This document shows, in pieces, positions 14,904 to 23,085 of a stretch of 37,729 nucleotides of DNA. The DNA comes from an uncultured Sphingomonadales bacterium. GTDB taxonomy: Bacteria; Pseudomonadota; Alphaproteobacteria; Sphingomonadales; Sphingomonadaceae. Numbering within the stretch: the stretch's first letter is position 1; the number at the start of each line of letters is the position of its first letter. The DNA lies in contig CALMZE010000216.1 in NCBI GenBank assembly GCA_937870585.1, positions 1 to 37,729 on the forward strand, given 5' to 3'. The translations under genes were made by a program, and so were the position numbers. Under the pieces are notes generated by a model. It did no database searches, was not told where the DNA came from, and worked only from the letters and a program-made list of their open reading frames with translations.

Positions 14904-16187
14904 TCACCCCAACATGTGCCCGCTGGACGGCGCATGGGGCGGTTCAATTTCGGGTGGTTCGGGTGGGTCGAGTTCGCCTTCCCATTTGGCGATGACGGCA
15001 GCGGCCACCGCATTGCCGACAACATTGGTGCCAGACCGGCCCATGTCGAGGAACTGATCAACGGCGAGAATCAGCACCAGCCCGGCTTCGGGAATATGGA
15101 AATCGGCCATCACGGCGGAAATGACGACAAGGCTGGCGCGCGGCACGGCGGCCATGCCTTTGGAGGTGATCATCAGCGTGAAGAGCATCGCCATCTGCTG
15201 CCCGCTGCTGAGCTCAATCCCGTATAGCTGCGCGATGAAGAGCGACGCGAAGGTCATGTACATCATCGATCCGTCGAGATTGAACGAATAGCCGAGCGGC
15301 AGCACGAAGCTGGCGATCTTGGGCGGCACGCCGAACCGGTCGAGCGCTTCCAATGTGCGCGGATAGGCCGCTTCTGATGAAGCGGTGGAGAAGGCCAGCA
15401 GCACCGGTTCGCGAATGTAGCGGATCAGCGTGCCCGCGCGGAGGCCGATGACGGCAAAGGCCGCGAGCCCAAGCACCAGCCACAGCACCAGCAGCCCGAA
15501 ATAGAAGCTGCCGATGAACTTCGCGAAGGTCAGCAGCACGCCCAGCCCGTTGACGGTGATGACCTTGGTCATCGCGGCGAACACCGCCAGCGGGGAAACG
15601 CGCATCACATAATCGGTGACTTGCAGCATCACGTCCACCAGCGCGTCCACACCCTTGGTGATGGGGGCGGCTTTCTCTCCAACGGCTGTCATCGCCACGC
15701 CAAAGAAGAGCGAGAAGATGACGATCTGAAGAATGGTGTTGTTCGCCATGCCTTCGATAACCGATTTGGGGAACATTTCGGCAATCGTCTTGTAAATGTC
15801 GCCCGCAGGCTTGGCGATGCCGACCGTCGCGTCTGCGGGAGGCAGGGTGAAGCCACCGCCCGCACCGGGCTGGAGGATATTGACGAGCAGCATCCCGAGC
15901 GAAAGCGAGACAATGGTTGCGCCGATGAACCATGTCATCGTCTTGAGGCCGACCCGCCCCAGAGCCGCCGTGTCTCCCATATGGACGATGCCGGACACGA
16001 GGGTGGCGAAAATCAGCGGCGCGATGATCATCTTGATCAGACGCAGGAAAATGTCAGTGACAAGGCCCAGCGTCTTGGTGATCGTTTCCAGAGCTGCCGG
16101 ATCGGCTACGCTGGCATGCAGTACAGCACCGAGCACGATGCCCAGCGCCAGCCCGATCATGATGTAGAAGGTCAGTCGTTTCGCCAC
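14904..16187 (-). CDS. Dicarboxylate/amino acid:cation symporter (DAACS family)
   Basis: A 427-residue inner-membrane carrier of the GltP/DctA family that imports acidic amino acids or C4-dicarboxylates with protons or sodium. Signature segments are intact: TASSEAAYPRTLEALDRFG is the serine-rich re-entrant loop HP1 region, PLGYSFNLDGSMMYMTFASLFIAQ carries the NxD substrate/cation motif, and VDQFLDMGRSGTNVVGNAVAA is TM8 with the Asp and Arg that bind substrate. The GTG at 16187 is preferred: GGGGGA lies upstream and the hydrophobic first helix begins right after it. A TTG at 16226 would add 13 residues. It stands alone and is convergent with the crotonase operon. Confidence 0.9.
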   Translation of the reverse strand: MAKRLTFYIMIGLALGIVLGAVLHASVADPAALETITKTLGLVTDIFLRLIKMIIAPLIFATLVSGIVHMGDTAALGRVGLKTMTWFIGATIVSLSLGMLLVNILQPGAGGGFTLPPADATVGIAKPAGDIYKTIAEMFPKSVIEGMANNTILQIVIFSLFFGVAMTAVGEKAAPITKGVDALVDVMLQVTDYVMRVSPLAVFAAMTKVITVNGLGVLLTFAKFIGSFYFGLLVLWLVLGLAAFAVIGLRAGTLIRYIREPVLLAFSTASSEAAYPRTLEALDRFGVPPKIASFVLPLGYSFNLDGSMMYMTFASLFIAQLYGIELSSGQQMAMLFTLMITSKGMAAVPRASLVVISAVMADFHIPEAGLVLILAVDQFLDMGRSGTNVVGNAVAAAVIAKWEGELDPPEPPEIEPPHAPSSGHMLG

Positions 16188-16278
16188 GGTTTCGCGTCCC
16201 CCGGTTGGTGCGGGGGACAGTGCCAAGGTTAGGCGGCGGTGTCGAGCCTAGTGGAAGATGACTCTTGGCGGAATCGCC

Positions 16279-16307
16279 CTGTGCTCCGGCCTAGTGCCGG
16301 AGCACAG
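16279..16307 (-). terminator. Strong hairpin 3' of the first arylsulfatase gene
   Basis: CTGTGCTCCGGC (16279-16290) and GCCGGAGCACAG (16296-16307) are perfect 12-bp arms around a 5-nt loop, 28 nt past the sulfatase stop on the minus strand and upstream of the symporter gene. There is no U tract, so it could be a factor-assisted terminator, an mRNA-stabilising end or a regulatory palindrome. Confidence 0.5.
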
Positions 16308-16335
16308 AGTGGTGGTCAGAGCCTAGCCGCGCGGG

Positions 16336-17961
16336 TCAGTTCGCCCAATAGACATAGTCCTGATCCTTGGTCCATGGCGCATTGAGCGGAACGTCAACGC
16401 GGATCGCGGCTTCTATCAGCCCAGGCCAGAGCGGTTTGGCGAGCCCGGAATTCTGATCCTCGATCATCTTGCGGAGCGTCGCCGCGCGCTGCGGCTCCTT
16501 GTCGGCCAGATTGACCTGCTCGGTGGGGTCGGTCGCGAGATTATAGAGCCAAGCCTTGTTGGGGTTTTTCGCCACTTGCAACTTCCAGTCGCCTGCGCGC
16601 ACCACGCGATAATCGCCCGAGCGCCAGAATGTAATCTCGCGCTTGGCCTTGGGGTCGAGCAGATTGAAACTGTCCATCTTCCGGTCGGTGGGGATCGCGC
16701 CGCCGCCTGCCGCCGCGATGGTGGCGAACAGATCCAGATGCTGCGCCACGTCCGCACGGGTGCTTCCAGCAGGGATATGCCCCGGCCAGCGCATCATCAG
16801 GGGAATATGGATGCCGCCTTCAAAGAAGGTGCCCTTGTAACCGCGATACGGTTTGTTGTGATCCTTGATGCCTGTGTACCACGCGCCGCCATTATCGCTG
16901 GTGAAGATGACGAGCGTGTTCTTGTCCAGGCCGGTCTCTTGCAGCTTGTTGAGGACATCACCGATGCGCCGGTCGAGCTGGCGGATCATCGCGCCATAAA
17001 CGCGCTCCTTGTGATCCTTGATCTGCGGCAGCGCGTCATAATCCGATTTCAGCGCCTGAAGCGGCGTGTGGGGTGCATTATAGGCCAGATACATGAAGAA
17101 AGGCCGGTTGCGGTTGGCGTCGATGGCAGCCAGCGCATTGTCCGTGAAATAGTCGGTCAGATGGCCCTTCGGGCGGAAGCGCGTTCCGTCTCCCCAATGC
17201 ACCGAATAGGGCAGGTTCGCCCACAGGAAGCGGTCGATCGGATCCCAGGGCAGTTTGGCGTTGATGGTCTGCGGATCATTCGGGTCCAAGAACATGCCAC
17301 CCCCTGCGCGCAGGCCGAGACTCTCATCAAAACCTTGCGAGGTGGGTCGCAGCGGCTGTGCCTCTCCCAGATGCCATTTGCCGATATGGATCGAATGGTA
17401 ACCGCGCGCCTTCAACACTTCTGGGATCATGATCTCGTTGTGCGGCACGCCCATATCTTCATAGGCGGGCAGATCATGATTGAGTTCGTCATGATAGATA
17501 ACCGGGTAAGGCGAAGGGCCGCTATGGCTCGCTATATTGGCCGCAAAGGCTGAGGGGACGGCGGTGAATTCAAATCCAAAGCGGGTGGGATAGCGCCCTG
17601 TCATCAGCGCTGCGCGCGAGGGCGAGCAGGTGGCGTTCGCGGCATAGCCATTTGAGAAGCTGACGCCTTGTTGCGCGATGGAATTGATGTTGGGCGTTGG
17701 CACGGCCCCTTGACCTACACCCCCGCCGTAAAGGCTGATATCATTCATGCCGAGATCATCGGCCACGATCAGGATGATGTTGGGCGGGCGCTCTTCACTG
17801 GCGGGCGCATCCGGCCCCTTGGCCCATTTGACCTCTTGATAATCGCCGATTGGCTCGCGCCACTGCGCCAACAGGCCTGGGATGTAGATTTTGTAGTTCT
17901 GGAAAGCGAACACGCCTGCGCCAATGACGGCGGCGAGGCCCAGCCAAACGCCCTTTTTCAT
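16336..17961 (-). CDS. Arylsulfatase (formylglycine-dependent sulfatase)
   Basis: A 541-residue alkaline-phosphatase-superfamily sulfatase that hydrolyses sulfate esters. An N-terminal hydrophobic segment (about 4-20) is a signal anchor or signal peptide. IILIVADDLGMNDIS (62-76) provides the metal-binding Asp pair, and CSPSRAALMTGRYP (112-125) holds Cys112, the residue converted to formylglycine. Later segments GKWHLGEAQPLRPTSQGFDESLG and IFTSDNGGAWYTG complete the active site. ATG 17961 is preceded by GAGAGGAG. It is divergent from a TetR regulator with a shared 102-bp promoter region containing a palindrome, so TetR control is likely. The natural sulfate ester is unknown. No formylglycine-generating enzyme is in the window. 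Confidence 0.92.
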   Translation of the reverse strand: MKKGVWLGLAAVIGAGVFAFQNYKIYIPGLLAQWREPIGDYQEVKWAKGPDAPASEERPPNIILIVADDLGMNDISLYGGGVGQGAVPTPNINSIAQQGVSFSNGYAANATCSPSRAALMTGRYPTRFGFEFTAVPSAFAANIASHSGPSPYPVIYHDELNHDLPAYEDMGVPHNEIMIPEVLKARGYHSIHIGKWHLGEAQPLRPTSQGFDESLGLRAGGGMFLDPNDPQTINAKLPWDPIDRFLWANLPYSVHWGDGTRFRPKGHLTDYFTDNALAAIDANRNRPFFMYLAYNAPHTPLQALKSDYDALPQIKDHKERVYGAMIRQLDRRIGDVLNKLQETGLDKNTLVIFTSDNGGAWYTGIKDHNKPYRGYKGTFFEGGIHIPLMMRWPGHIPAGSTRADVAQHLDLFATIAAAGGGAIPTDRKMDSFNLLDPKAKREITFWRSGDYRVVRAGDWKLQVAKNPNKAWLYNLATDPTEQVNLADKEPQRAATLRKMIEDQNSGLAKPLWPGLIEAAIRVDVPLNAPWTKDQDYVYWAN

Positions 17962-17984
17962 ATCGCGCTCCTCTCTCTGTGATG

Positions 17985-18001
17985 TGACATTAAAAGTGTC
18001 A
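17985..18001. promoter_or_regulatory. Candidate TetR operator between arylsulfatase and tetR
   Basis: TGACA (17985-17989) and TGTCA (17997-18001) form an inverted repeat around a TTAAAAG centre. On the minus strand the right arm extends to TTGACA, a good -35 hexamer for the sulfatase promoter, so a bound regulator would block it. Position midway between divergent genes supports autoregulation. Confidence 0.45.
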
Positions 18002-18063
18002 AAACCCATTTGCAACGGTGAAAGCAGCTTGCGCGCGGGCGGGTTTGCGGCAAAGATTGATCC

Positions 18064-18681
18064 ATGCCTGCTTCCCTTGCCGCTTCCGCGCTTGCCACCG
18101 AAACGCCCCATGCCGACGGGCGCCGCGAGCGCAGTCGATCAAGCCGCAGCAAGATTGTGGGCGCGATGCTCGAACTTGTTGGCGGCGGGGACGTGAGCCC
18201 CAGCGCCGCGCGTGTTGCTGAGGTTGCCGGGGTGGGGCTGCGCTCTGTTTTCCGGCATTTCGAGGATATGGATGCTCTCTACCGCGAGATGGGTGAGGTT
18301 ATCGAGGCACGCGTGCTGCCAATCATTCTCCATGCCCCGGCAGGCGAGACATGGAAGCAGAAAATAGCCGATATTGCAGTGCGCCGTGCCGCCGTGTTCG
18401 AAATGATCCTGCCCTTCCGCATTTCGGCGAGCATCAAACGGTTTCAATCCCCCTATCTGATGCACGATTATCGCCGCATGATCCGCCTCGAATCGGAAAC
18501 GGTGGAGGCGCATCTGCCCCCGGCGGTTAAAGCGGATGTCTCGGGCGCGCGGGGCCTAAAAGTGATCCTTAGCTTCCAGACCTGGCGGCTGTTGCGGCAT
18601 GACATGGAGTTTCCGGTGGCGGAGGCGGGACGGGTGGTGCGCCGTCTGCTCGATGATGCGCTGGCGCATTTGCCCGATTGA
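18064..18681 (+). CDS. TetR/AcrR-family transcriptional regulator
   Basis: A 205-residue TetR-type regulator. The N-terminal helix-turn-helix spans about residues 26-75: SRSKIVGAMLELV forms helix 1 and VAEVAGVGLRSVFRHFEDMDALYREM is the typical turn, recognition helix and YxHFxxKxxL-like helix 4. The rest is a helical ligand domain with no recognisable motif. An unusually long basic, alanine-rich leader (about 25 residues) precedes the HTH; an internal start is possible but no in-frame ATG with a better site is seen. It lies between the sulfatase (divergent) and the dehalogenase gene (43 bp downstream), both preceded by palindromes. Confidence 0.88.
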   Translation: MPASLAASALATETPHADGRRERSRSSRSKIVGAMLELVGGGDVSPSAARVAEVAGVGLRSVFRHFEDMDALYREMGEVIEARVLPIILHAPAGETWKQKIADIAVRRAAVFEMILPFRISASIKRFQSPYLMHDYRRMIRLESETVEAHLPPAVKADVSGARGLKVILSFQTWRLLRHDMEFPVAEAGRVVRRLLDDALAHLPD

Positions 18682-18685
18682 CAGG

Positions 18686-18713
18686 GGCACAAACTTCCGA
18701 CACTCTTTGTGCC
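18686..18713. promoter_or_regulatory. Perfect 8-bp-arm palindrome upstream of the haloalkane dehalogenase
   Basis: GGCACAAA (18686-18693) and TTTGTGCC (18706-18713) are perfect inverted arms 12 nt apart, filling most of the 43 bp between tetR and the dehalogenase gene and ending 11 nt before its ATG. It could be an operator or a hairpin masking translation. It differs in sequence from the palindrome at 17985-18001. Confidence 0.45.
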
Positions 18714-18724
18714 AATATAAGGGC

Positions 18725-19636
18725 ATGGAGATTTCCGGTTTGAAAATATTGCGCACGCCCGAGTCCGCCTTTGAGGCTATCCCCGATTTCCCCTTTACGC
18801 CGCATTATGCCGAGATTGTTGATGCAGCGGACGGAACGGCCCTGCGCGTTCACTATATCGATGAAGGGCCACGCGATGCACCCGTGGTGCTGATGATGCA
18901 TGGCGAGCCCAGCTGGTGCTATCTCTATCGCCACATGATCGGCCCGGTCGTGGCCGCAGGCTTTCGCGTCGTCGCGCCTGATCTGATCGGCTTTGGCAAG
19001 TCCGACAAACCGACGCGCACCAGCGATTACAGCTATGCCCGCCATGTCGGCTGGATGCGCAGCTGGCTGGAACAACTGGACTTGACGCGCATCACACTGG
19101 CCTGTCAAGATTGGGGCTCGCTCATCGGTCTCAGGCTGGTTGCCGAGATGCCAGACCGCTTCAAGGGCGTGGTGCTGTCCAATGGCGGCCTGCCGGAAGG
19201 CGGCCCGGCGCCGCGTGCCTTTGCGATCTGGCGAGCCTTTTCCAAATGGAGCCCGCTCTTCCCGATTGGCCGGATCGTGAATGCGGGCACGAAGCGGAAT
19301 TTGTCCCCGGCAGAAATCGCCTCCTATGATGCACCCTTCCCGAGCAGCGCCTACAAAGCAGGTGCGCGCATTTTCCCGACCTTCGTGCCGTTCGAAGACA
19401 ATGTCGCCATCCCCGATCAGAAGCGGGCCTGGGCCGTTTTTGATCAGTGGGAGAAGCCGTTCCTGTGCTGCTTTGGTGATCGTGATGCGATCACGCGCGG
19501 TGGCGAGGCGCGCTTCATCGGGCGTGTGCCGGGCACGGCAGGGCAGGCGCACCGCAGCCTGCGCGGTGGGCATTTCATTCAGGAAGATGATCCGCAGGGC
19601 TTTTCAGACGCAATTTTGGAGGTTGCACGGCAATGA
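18725..19636 (+). CDS. Haloalkane dehalogenase-like alpha/beta hydrolase (subfamily I type)
   Basis: A 303-residue alpha/beta hydrolase resembling haloalkane dehalogenases of the DhlA group, which replace a carbon-bound halogen by hydroxyl. HGEPSWCYLYRHM (59-71) is the oxyanion/halide loop. CQDWGSLIG (127-135) has the nucleophile Asp129 followed by halide-binding Trp130, and Trp175 in the cap (KWSPLFP) is a second halide-binding candidate. Asp254 in FGDRDAITRG and His283 in RGGHFIQEDDP complete the triad. ATG 18725 begins the family-length protein; AAGGGC is close upstream. It is translationally coupled (ATGA) to the DUF1330 gene. Whether the real substrate is halogenated is not shown by sequence; epoxide hydrolase-like use is less likely because the halide tryptophans are present. 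Confidence 0.85.
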   Translation: MEISGLKILRTPESAFEAIPDFPFTPHYAEIVDAADGTALRVHYIDEGPRDAPVVLMMHGEPSWCYLYRHMIGPVVAAGFRVVAPDLIGFGKSDKPTRTSDYSYARHVGWMRSWLEQLDLTRITLACQDWGSLIGLRLVAEMPDRFKGVVLSNGGLPEGGPAPRAFAIWRAFSKWSPLFPIGRIVNAGTKRNLSPAEIASYDAPFPSSAYKAGARIFPTFVPFEDNVAIPDQKRAWAVFDQWEKPFLCCFGDRDAITRGGEARFIGRVPGTAGQAHRSLRGGHFIQEDDPQGFSDAILEVARQ

Positions 19637-20040
19637 ACTTCACCAATCAGATCCACCCTAGCCCCGAACAGGCCAAGGCCTTTTTCAGTGGCGAAGAGGA
19701 TGGGCCGATGTGCATGGTCAATCTGCTCAAATTCAAGGAAAAGGCAGACTATGCCGATGGCTCCGAACCGGACTTGTCCGGCCGGGAGGCCTATCTTCGT
19801 TACGGCATGGGCGTGCAGGCCTGCCTTGCCAAAGTGGGTGGTTCGGCGCGCTTCACCGGCTTTGTGACTGATCTGATGCTGGGCGAAGTGGACGAGTTGT
19901 GGGATATGGTGGCGATTGCCGAATATCCCTCCCGCGCCGCGATGCTCGAAATGGTTCAGTCGTCCGAATATCAGGCGATTACCAAACATCGCGATGCCGG
20001 TCTGGCGGGCCAGCTCAACATTCGCACCAAGGCGCTCTAG
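19633..20040 (+). CDS. DUF1330 family protein
   Basis: A 135-residue small cytoplasmic protein of the DUF1330 (dimeric alpha/beta-barrel, ferredoxin-like) group. PMCMVNLLKFKEKADY (25-40) is the typical first strand, and VAIAEYPSRAAMLEMVQSSEYQAITKHRDAGL the typical second half (helix with YQAI..HR). The family has no settled function, though members sit beside catabolic enzymes. Its ATG overlaps the dehalogenase stop (ATGA), so the two are co-translated. Its TAG stop is on the same CTAG tetranucleotide as the stop of the convergent sulfatase gene. Confidence 0.82.
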   Translation: MNFTNQIHPSPEQAKAFFSGEEDGPMCMVNLLKFKEKADYADGSEPDLSGREAYLRYGMGVQACLAKVGGSARFTGFVTDLMLGEVDELWDMVAIAEYPSRAAMLEMVQSSEYQAITKHRDAGLAGQLNIRTKAL

Positions 20041-21830
20041 CCAGCAGTTCGGCGGCGGCGTTTGCGCCAGAAGAGCAGCGCCGCCCCAGCCCCGATCAGC
20101 CCCAGCGCCCAGGGCCAGAGCGCGATCAGGCGCGGGATCAGCAGGGCGTTGACCGCATTCTCAAAAATCTGGTTGGGGGCGGTATAGCCGTCCGGCATGG
20201 GTAGCACGCCGTTGGCCTTGGCAAAGGCGGCGTAATCCGCCTGCATCTGGGTGAAGCGGTCCGGCTGCGCCTTGGACACGTCCTCCACCTCTCCCGGATC
20301 GATCGTGATGTTATAGAGGTGCCACGCGCCATCGCCATAAGGCGGCAGGTTCTTGACCAGCTTGTAATCGCCCTTGAACAGCACGGCATTGCCTGAGAGC
20401 TCATAGCCCAATGGCGCATCGGCGGCGTGAACCGAAGGGACCGTGCCGGTCAGCATCGGCGACAAATCACTGCCGATCATGGGCTCGACGGCGCGTCCGT
20501 CAAACTGCCCGCGCTGGGGGGCAACGCCTGCGAGCTCCAGCAGGGTTGGGGCCATATCGGTCACATGCGCAAAGCCCGGCGCGATGCTGCCAGCCCGCAC
20601 GGCTCCATGCCCCGGCCAGGCGAGGATCATCGGCACGCGCAGTCCGCCTTCGCTCGCTGTGAACTTGTAGCCCCGCAAGGGGGATGAGGCCGCGCTCGCA
20701 AAGTCTGCCCCAATGGCGGTCAGTGATCCGGGGCGGCCCTGCTGTTCGACGCGCTGGTCATACAGCCATTTGGTGTTGAACGTGGTGAACCCGCCCGCCG
20801 ACATCGGGTCGGTCGCTTCCGCGCCATTGTCTGAAAGGAAGACGAAGATGGTGTTGTCATATTCGCCTGTTGACTTGAGGTGCGCAATCAGGCGTCCCAC
20901 TTCCCGGTCCATGGCCGTCGCCATCGCGCCATAGGCAGCCATGGCTCCGGCGCGTTGGGCGCGTTCCTCAGGTGATATTTTGGCCCAGTCGCGCGTGGTT
21001 CCCATCGTGACCATTCGCATGTCCGCAGGCATAACGCCCTTGGCCATAGCGGACGCGCGCCGAGCTTCGCGCAAAGCCGTCCAGCCTGCATCATAGCGTC
21101 CGCGATAGGCCGCCAGATCCGCATCGCGTGCTTGAATGGGGATATGGTTGGCGAGGAAATTGATCGAGGCGAGGAAGGGTTTGCCGCTCGCCCGCTCGCC
21201 ATCAATGTAGCGGATCATGCGGTCGACAAGGAAGGTGGAGGAGTAAAAGCCATCGGGCACGCGGGCGGGCTTTCCGTCTTCGGTCCAGTCCGCAAAATCA
21301 TAGAGCAGCTTGTTGGGCTTGTTCTCGAAATTGTCCGCGCTCGATTGGGAGAGCGCAAAAGCATGATCATAGCCGCGCGCGGTGGGCAGCGTCTCGGGCG
21401 TGTGGCCCAGATGCCATTTGCCGGTCAAATAGGTGCGATAGCCGCCAGCGCGCAGCTGGTCTGCGATGGTGACCACGCGGTTGTTGAGGTGCGAGTCATA
21501 GCCGGGCTTGCCCAGATGCGCAGGCGGGATCGTTTCGGGCATATTGCCCAGTCCCGCACGGTGATTGATCACCCCGGTCTGGAGCATCGCACGCGTGGGT
21601 GAGCAACTGCCTGCCACATGGAAATTGGAAAAGCGCACGCCTTGGGCGGCCAGCGCATCGAGATTGGGCGTCGCCATCTCGCCGCCAAACGCGCCGACAT
21701 CTGAAAAGCCCCAATCATCGGCGAGCAGGATGACAATGTTGGGCTTGGCTGGTTTCGGCGGGGCGGCCGCGGTGGCTCCGGGCAGGAGCAGCGCGGACGC
21801 GGCCAGCAGGAGAGAGGCGCGGCGCATCAT
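20037..21830 (-). CDS. Second arylsulfatase, with C-terminal membrane anchor
   Basis: A 597-residue sulfatase, only distantly similar to the one at 16336. The signal peptide is at 1-23 (LLLAASALLLPGATAAA). NIVILLADDWGFSDVG (31-46) gives the metal-binding Asp pair, and CSPTRAMLQTG (76-86) carries Cys76 for conversion to formylglycine. GKWHLGHTPETLPTARGYDHAF and VFLSDNGAEATDP follow. Unusually, it ends with a hydrophobic helix (about 563-588, LIALWPWALGLIGAGAALLFW) and a basic RKRRRR tail, so the catalytic domain is probably tethered to the inner membrane facing the periplasm. The ATG at 21830 overlaps the stop of the GST-family gene (ATGA); an ATG three bases on is an alternative. The substrate is unknown. 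Confidence 0.9.
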   Translation of the reverse strand: MMRRASLLLAASALLLPGATAAAPPKPAKPNIVILLADDWGFSDVGAFGGEMATPNLDALAAQGVRFSNFHVAGSCSPTRAMLQTGVINHRAGLGNMPETIPPAHLGKPGYDSHLNNRVVTIADQLRAGGYRTYLTGKWHLGHTPETLPTARGYDHAFALSQSSADNFENKPNKLLYDFADWTEDGKPARVPDGFYSSTFLVDRMIRYIDGERASGKPFLASINFLANHIPIQARDADLAAYRGRYDAGWTALREARRASAMAKGVMPADMRMVTMGTTRDWAKISPEERAQRAGAMAAYGAMATAMDREVGRLIAHLKSTGEYDNTIFVFLSDNGAEATDPMSAGGFTTFNTKWLYDQRVEQQGRPGSLTAIGADFASAASSPLRGYKFTASEGGLRVPMILAWPGHGAVRAGSIAPGFAHVTDMAPTLLELAGVAPQRGQFDGRAVEPMIGSDLSPMLTGTVPSVHAADAPLGYELSGNAVLFKGDYKLVKNLPPYGDGAWHLYNITIDPGEVEDVSKAQPDRFTQMQADYAAFAKANGVLPMPDGYTAPNQIFENAVNALLIPRLIALWPWALGLIGAGAALLFWRKRRRRTAG

Positions 21831-22822
21831 GCGCCCTTCAGCGCGGCGAGGCACCCGGTCTTCTCAAGCAATAGGTCGATCCAGGCGTGTGCGGTGGCAT
21901 CCAGCGAAGCAAAACGCGCGCGCAGATCGGCGAGGCATTTGATCTGATATTTGAACACCCCCTGCGCATAGGGCAGGCCCATCGCGGTCATTGAAAACGT
22001 CTCTTCCCCGGCCTCAGCAGCGGCGGCATTGGCGATCAGGAAGGGCAGGTAGATCGCCCCAATCTGCTCCAGCAACGCAGCGATGATGGGGCTGAACGCA
22101 GCGTCTGGCGCGTCCCATTCGCCCTCCACGCCTGACATATCGTCAATATGGAGCAGCCAGCGGAAGCTGTAGGGAAAGTCCGCGCGCATCATCGCTTCGG
22201 GGGTGGGGTCCACACCCAGTTGCGAAAGTTGTCCGTAGAGTCCGAATTCGGCCAGACTCGGGCGCGAGCCGAACAGGCAATGGCGGTTTACAACATGCGC
22301 TTCGAGCGCCGCAAGCAGCGCGCGGGTCGACGCTTCGATCAGCGGAAAATTCTCACGCGTGCAGCCCACAATCGCCATGCGGCCCACCTGCCGCGCGCGG
22401 AACTGCTCGGCAAATCCCTGCGAAACATCCCTGCCGCCGCCCTTCAGATTGTCAAACGCCAGCCAGCGGCTCATCTGGATCTGATCAACCTCCTCCAGCC
22501 AGCGATAGCCGAACATCGCCTTGGTCACCCATTCGTCGGCAAAATCCTCGATCAGATGCGCCAGAAAGGCGCGCGCGGGATCGGGCGGAATGATCGAGCG
22601 TTCGGCGCGGCGCGCTTCCAGATCATAGAGAAGCGGGGTGGAATCATTATGATGTGTGCCATCGGGATAGCGCATCACCGGGATGACAGGCGCACGCACC
22701 TGCTCCAGCGCCCCGCGCGTTTCCATGCCATGTGCCCAGATATGGGGCAGGCGACGATAGCGCAAAATGGCGCGCATCTTGAGCGAATAGGGGGAGCCGA
22801 GCGCTCCATAGAGTGTATACAT
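21827..22822 (-). CDS. Glutathione S-transferase family protein
   Basis: A 331-residue protein with an N-terminal thioredoxin-like GST domain (MYTLYGALGSPYSLKMRAIL, then VIPVMRYPDG and NDSTPLLYDLE, the glutathione-binding region with the SerThr pair) and a longer than usual helical C-terminal domain. SPYS at 10-13 corresponds to the catalytic Ser/Cys region of GSTs. The family conjugates or uses glutathione in detoxification or ring cleavage. It is the first gene of a two-gene operon with the membrane-anchored sulfatase. A 19-bp palindrome lies about 52 bp upstream. Length above the usual 200-240 residues puts it in a less-studied branch. Confidence 0.82.
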   Translation of the reverse strand: MYTLYGALGSPYSLKMRAILRYRRLPHIWAHGMETRGALEQVRAPVIPVMRYPDGTHHNDSTPLLYDLEARRAERSIIPPDPARAFLAHLIEDFADEWVTKAMFGYRWLEEVDQIQMSRWLAFDNLKGGGRDVSQGFAEQFRARQVGRMAIVGCTRENFPLIEASTRALLAALEAHVVNRHCLFGSRPSLAEFGLYGQLSQLGVDPTPEAMMRADFPYSFRWLLHIDDMSGVEGEWDAPDAAFSPIIAALLEQIGAIYLPFLIANAAAAEAGEETFSMTAMGLPYAQGVFKYQIKCLADLRARFASLDATAHAWIDLLLEKTGCLAALKGA

Positions 22823-22873
22823 CAGTGTCCCCTCCGCCTGATTATTGGTCCGGGAAAAGGCTAACGCTATATT

Positions 22874-22892
22874 ATGGCATGATCAATGCCAT
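22874..22892. promoter_or_regulatory. Palindrome upstream of the GST-sulfatase operon
   Basis: ATGGCAT (22874-22880) and ATGCCAT (22886-22892) are perfect 7-bp arms around GATCA, in the 263-bp region between the GST operon and the CoA-transferase gene. On the minus strand CATAAT directly follows, which could be a -10 element, so a bound repressor would cover the promoter. Confidence 0.45.
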
Positions 22893-23053
22893 TTTATCGT
22901 CCGTGCGTGCCGCGTTGATTTTAGGGGACGGTCCTTCCACAAGGACAAATGAACGAAAAGAGAGGCAGTCTGGCCGCGTGGAATGAGGAAGCAAGTCACG
23001 GCGTCACTTAACGCTCTGGCCGCTCTTGCACGGTGAATGTCTGGTCGATCAAT

Positions 23054-23067
23054 CGCAAAGATTTGCG
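23054..23067. promoter_or_regulatory. Short palindrome before the CoA-transferase ribosome-binding site
   Basis: CGCAAA and TTTGCG, perfect arms 2 nt apart, end 4 nt before the AAGGAG ribosome-binding site (23072-23077) of the gene at 23086. It may be an operator or small leader hairpin; chance cannot be excluded for a 14-bp element. Confidence 0.3.
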
Positions 23068-23085
23068 CTTTAAGGAGCTGATCCG

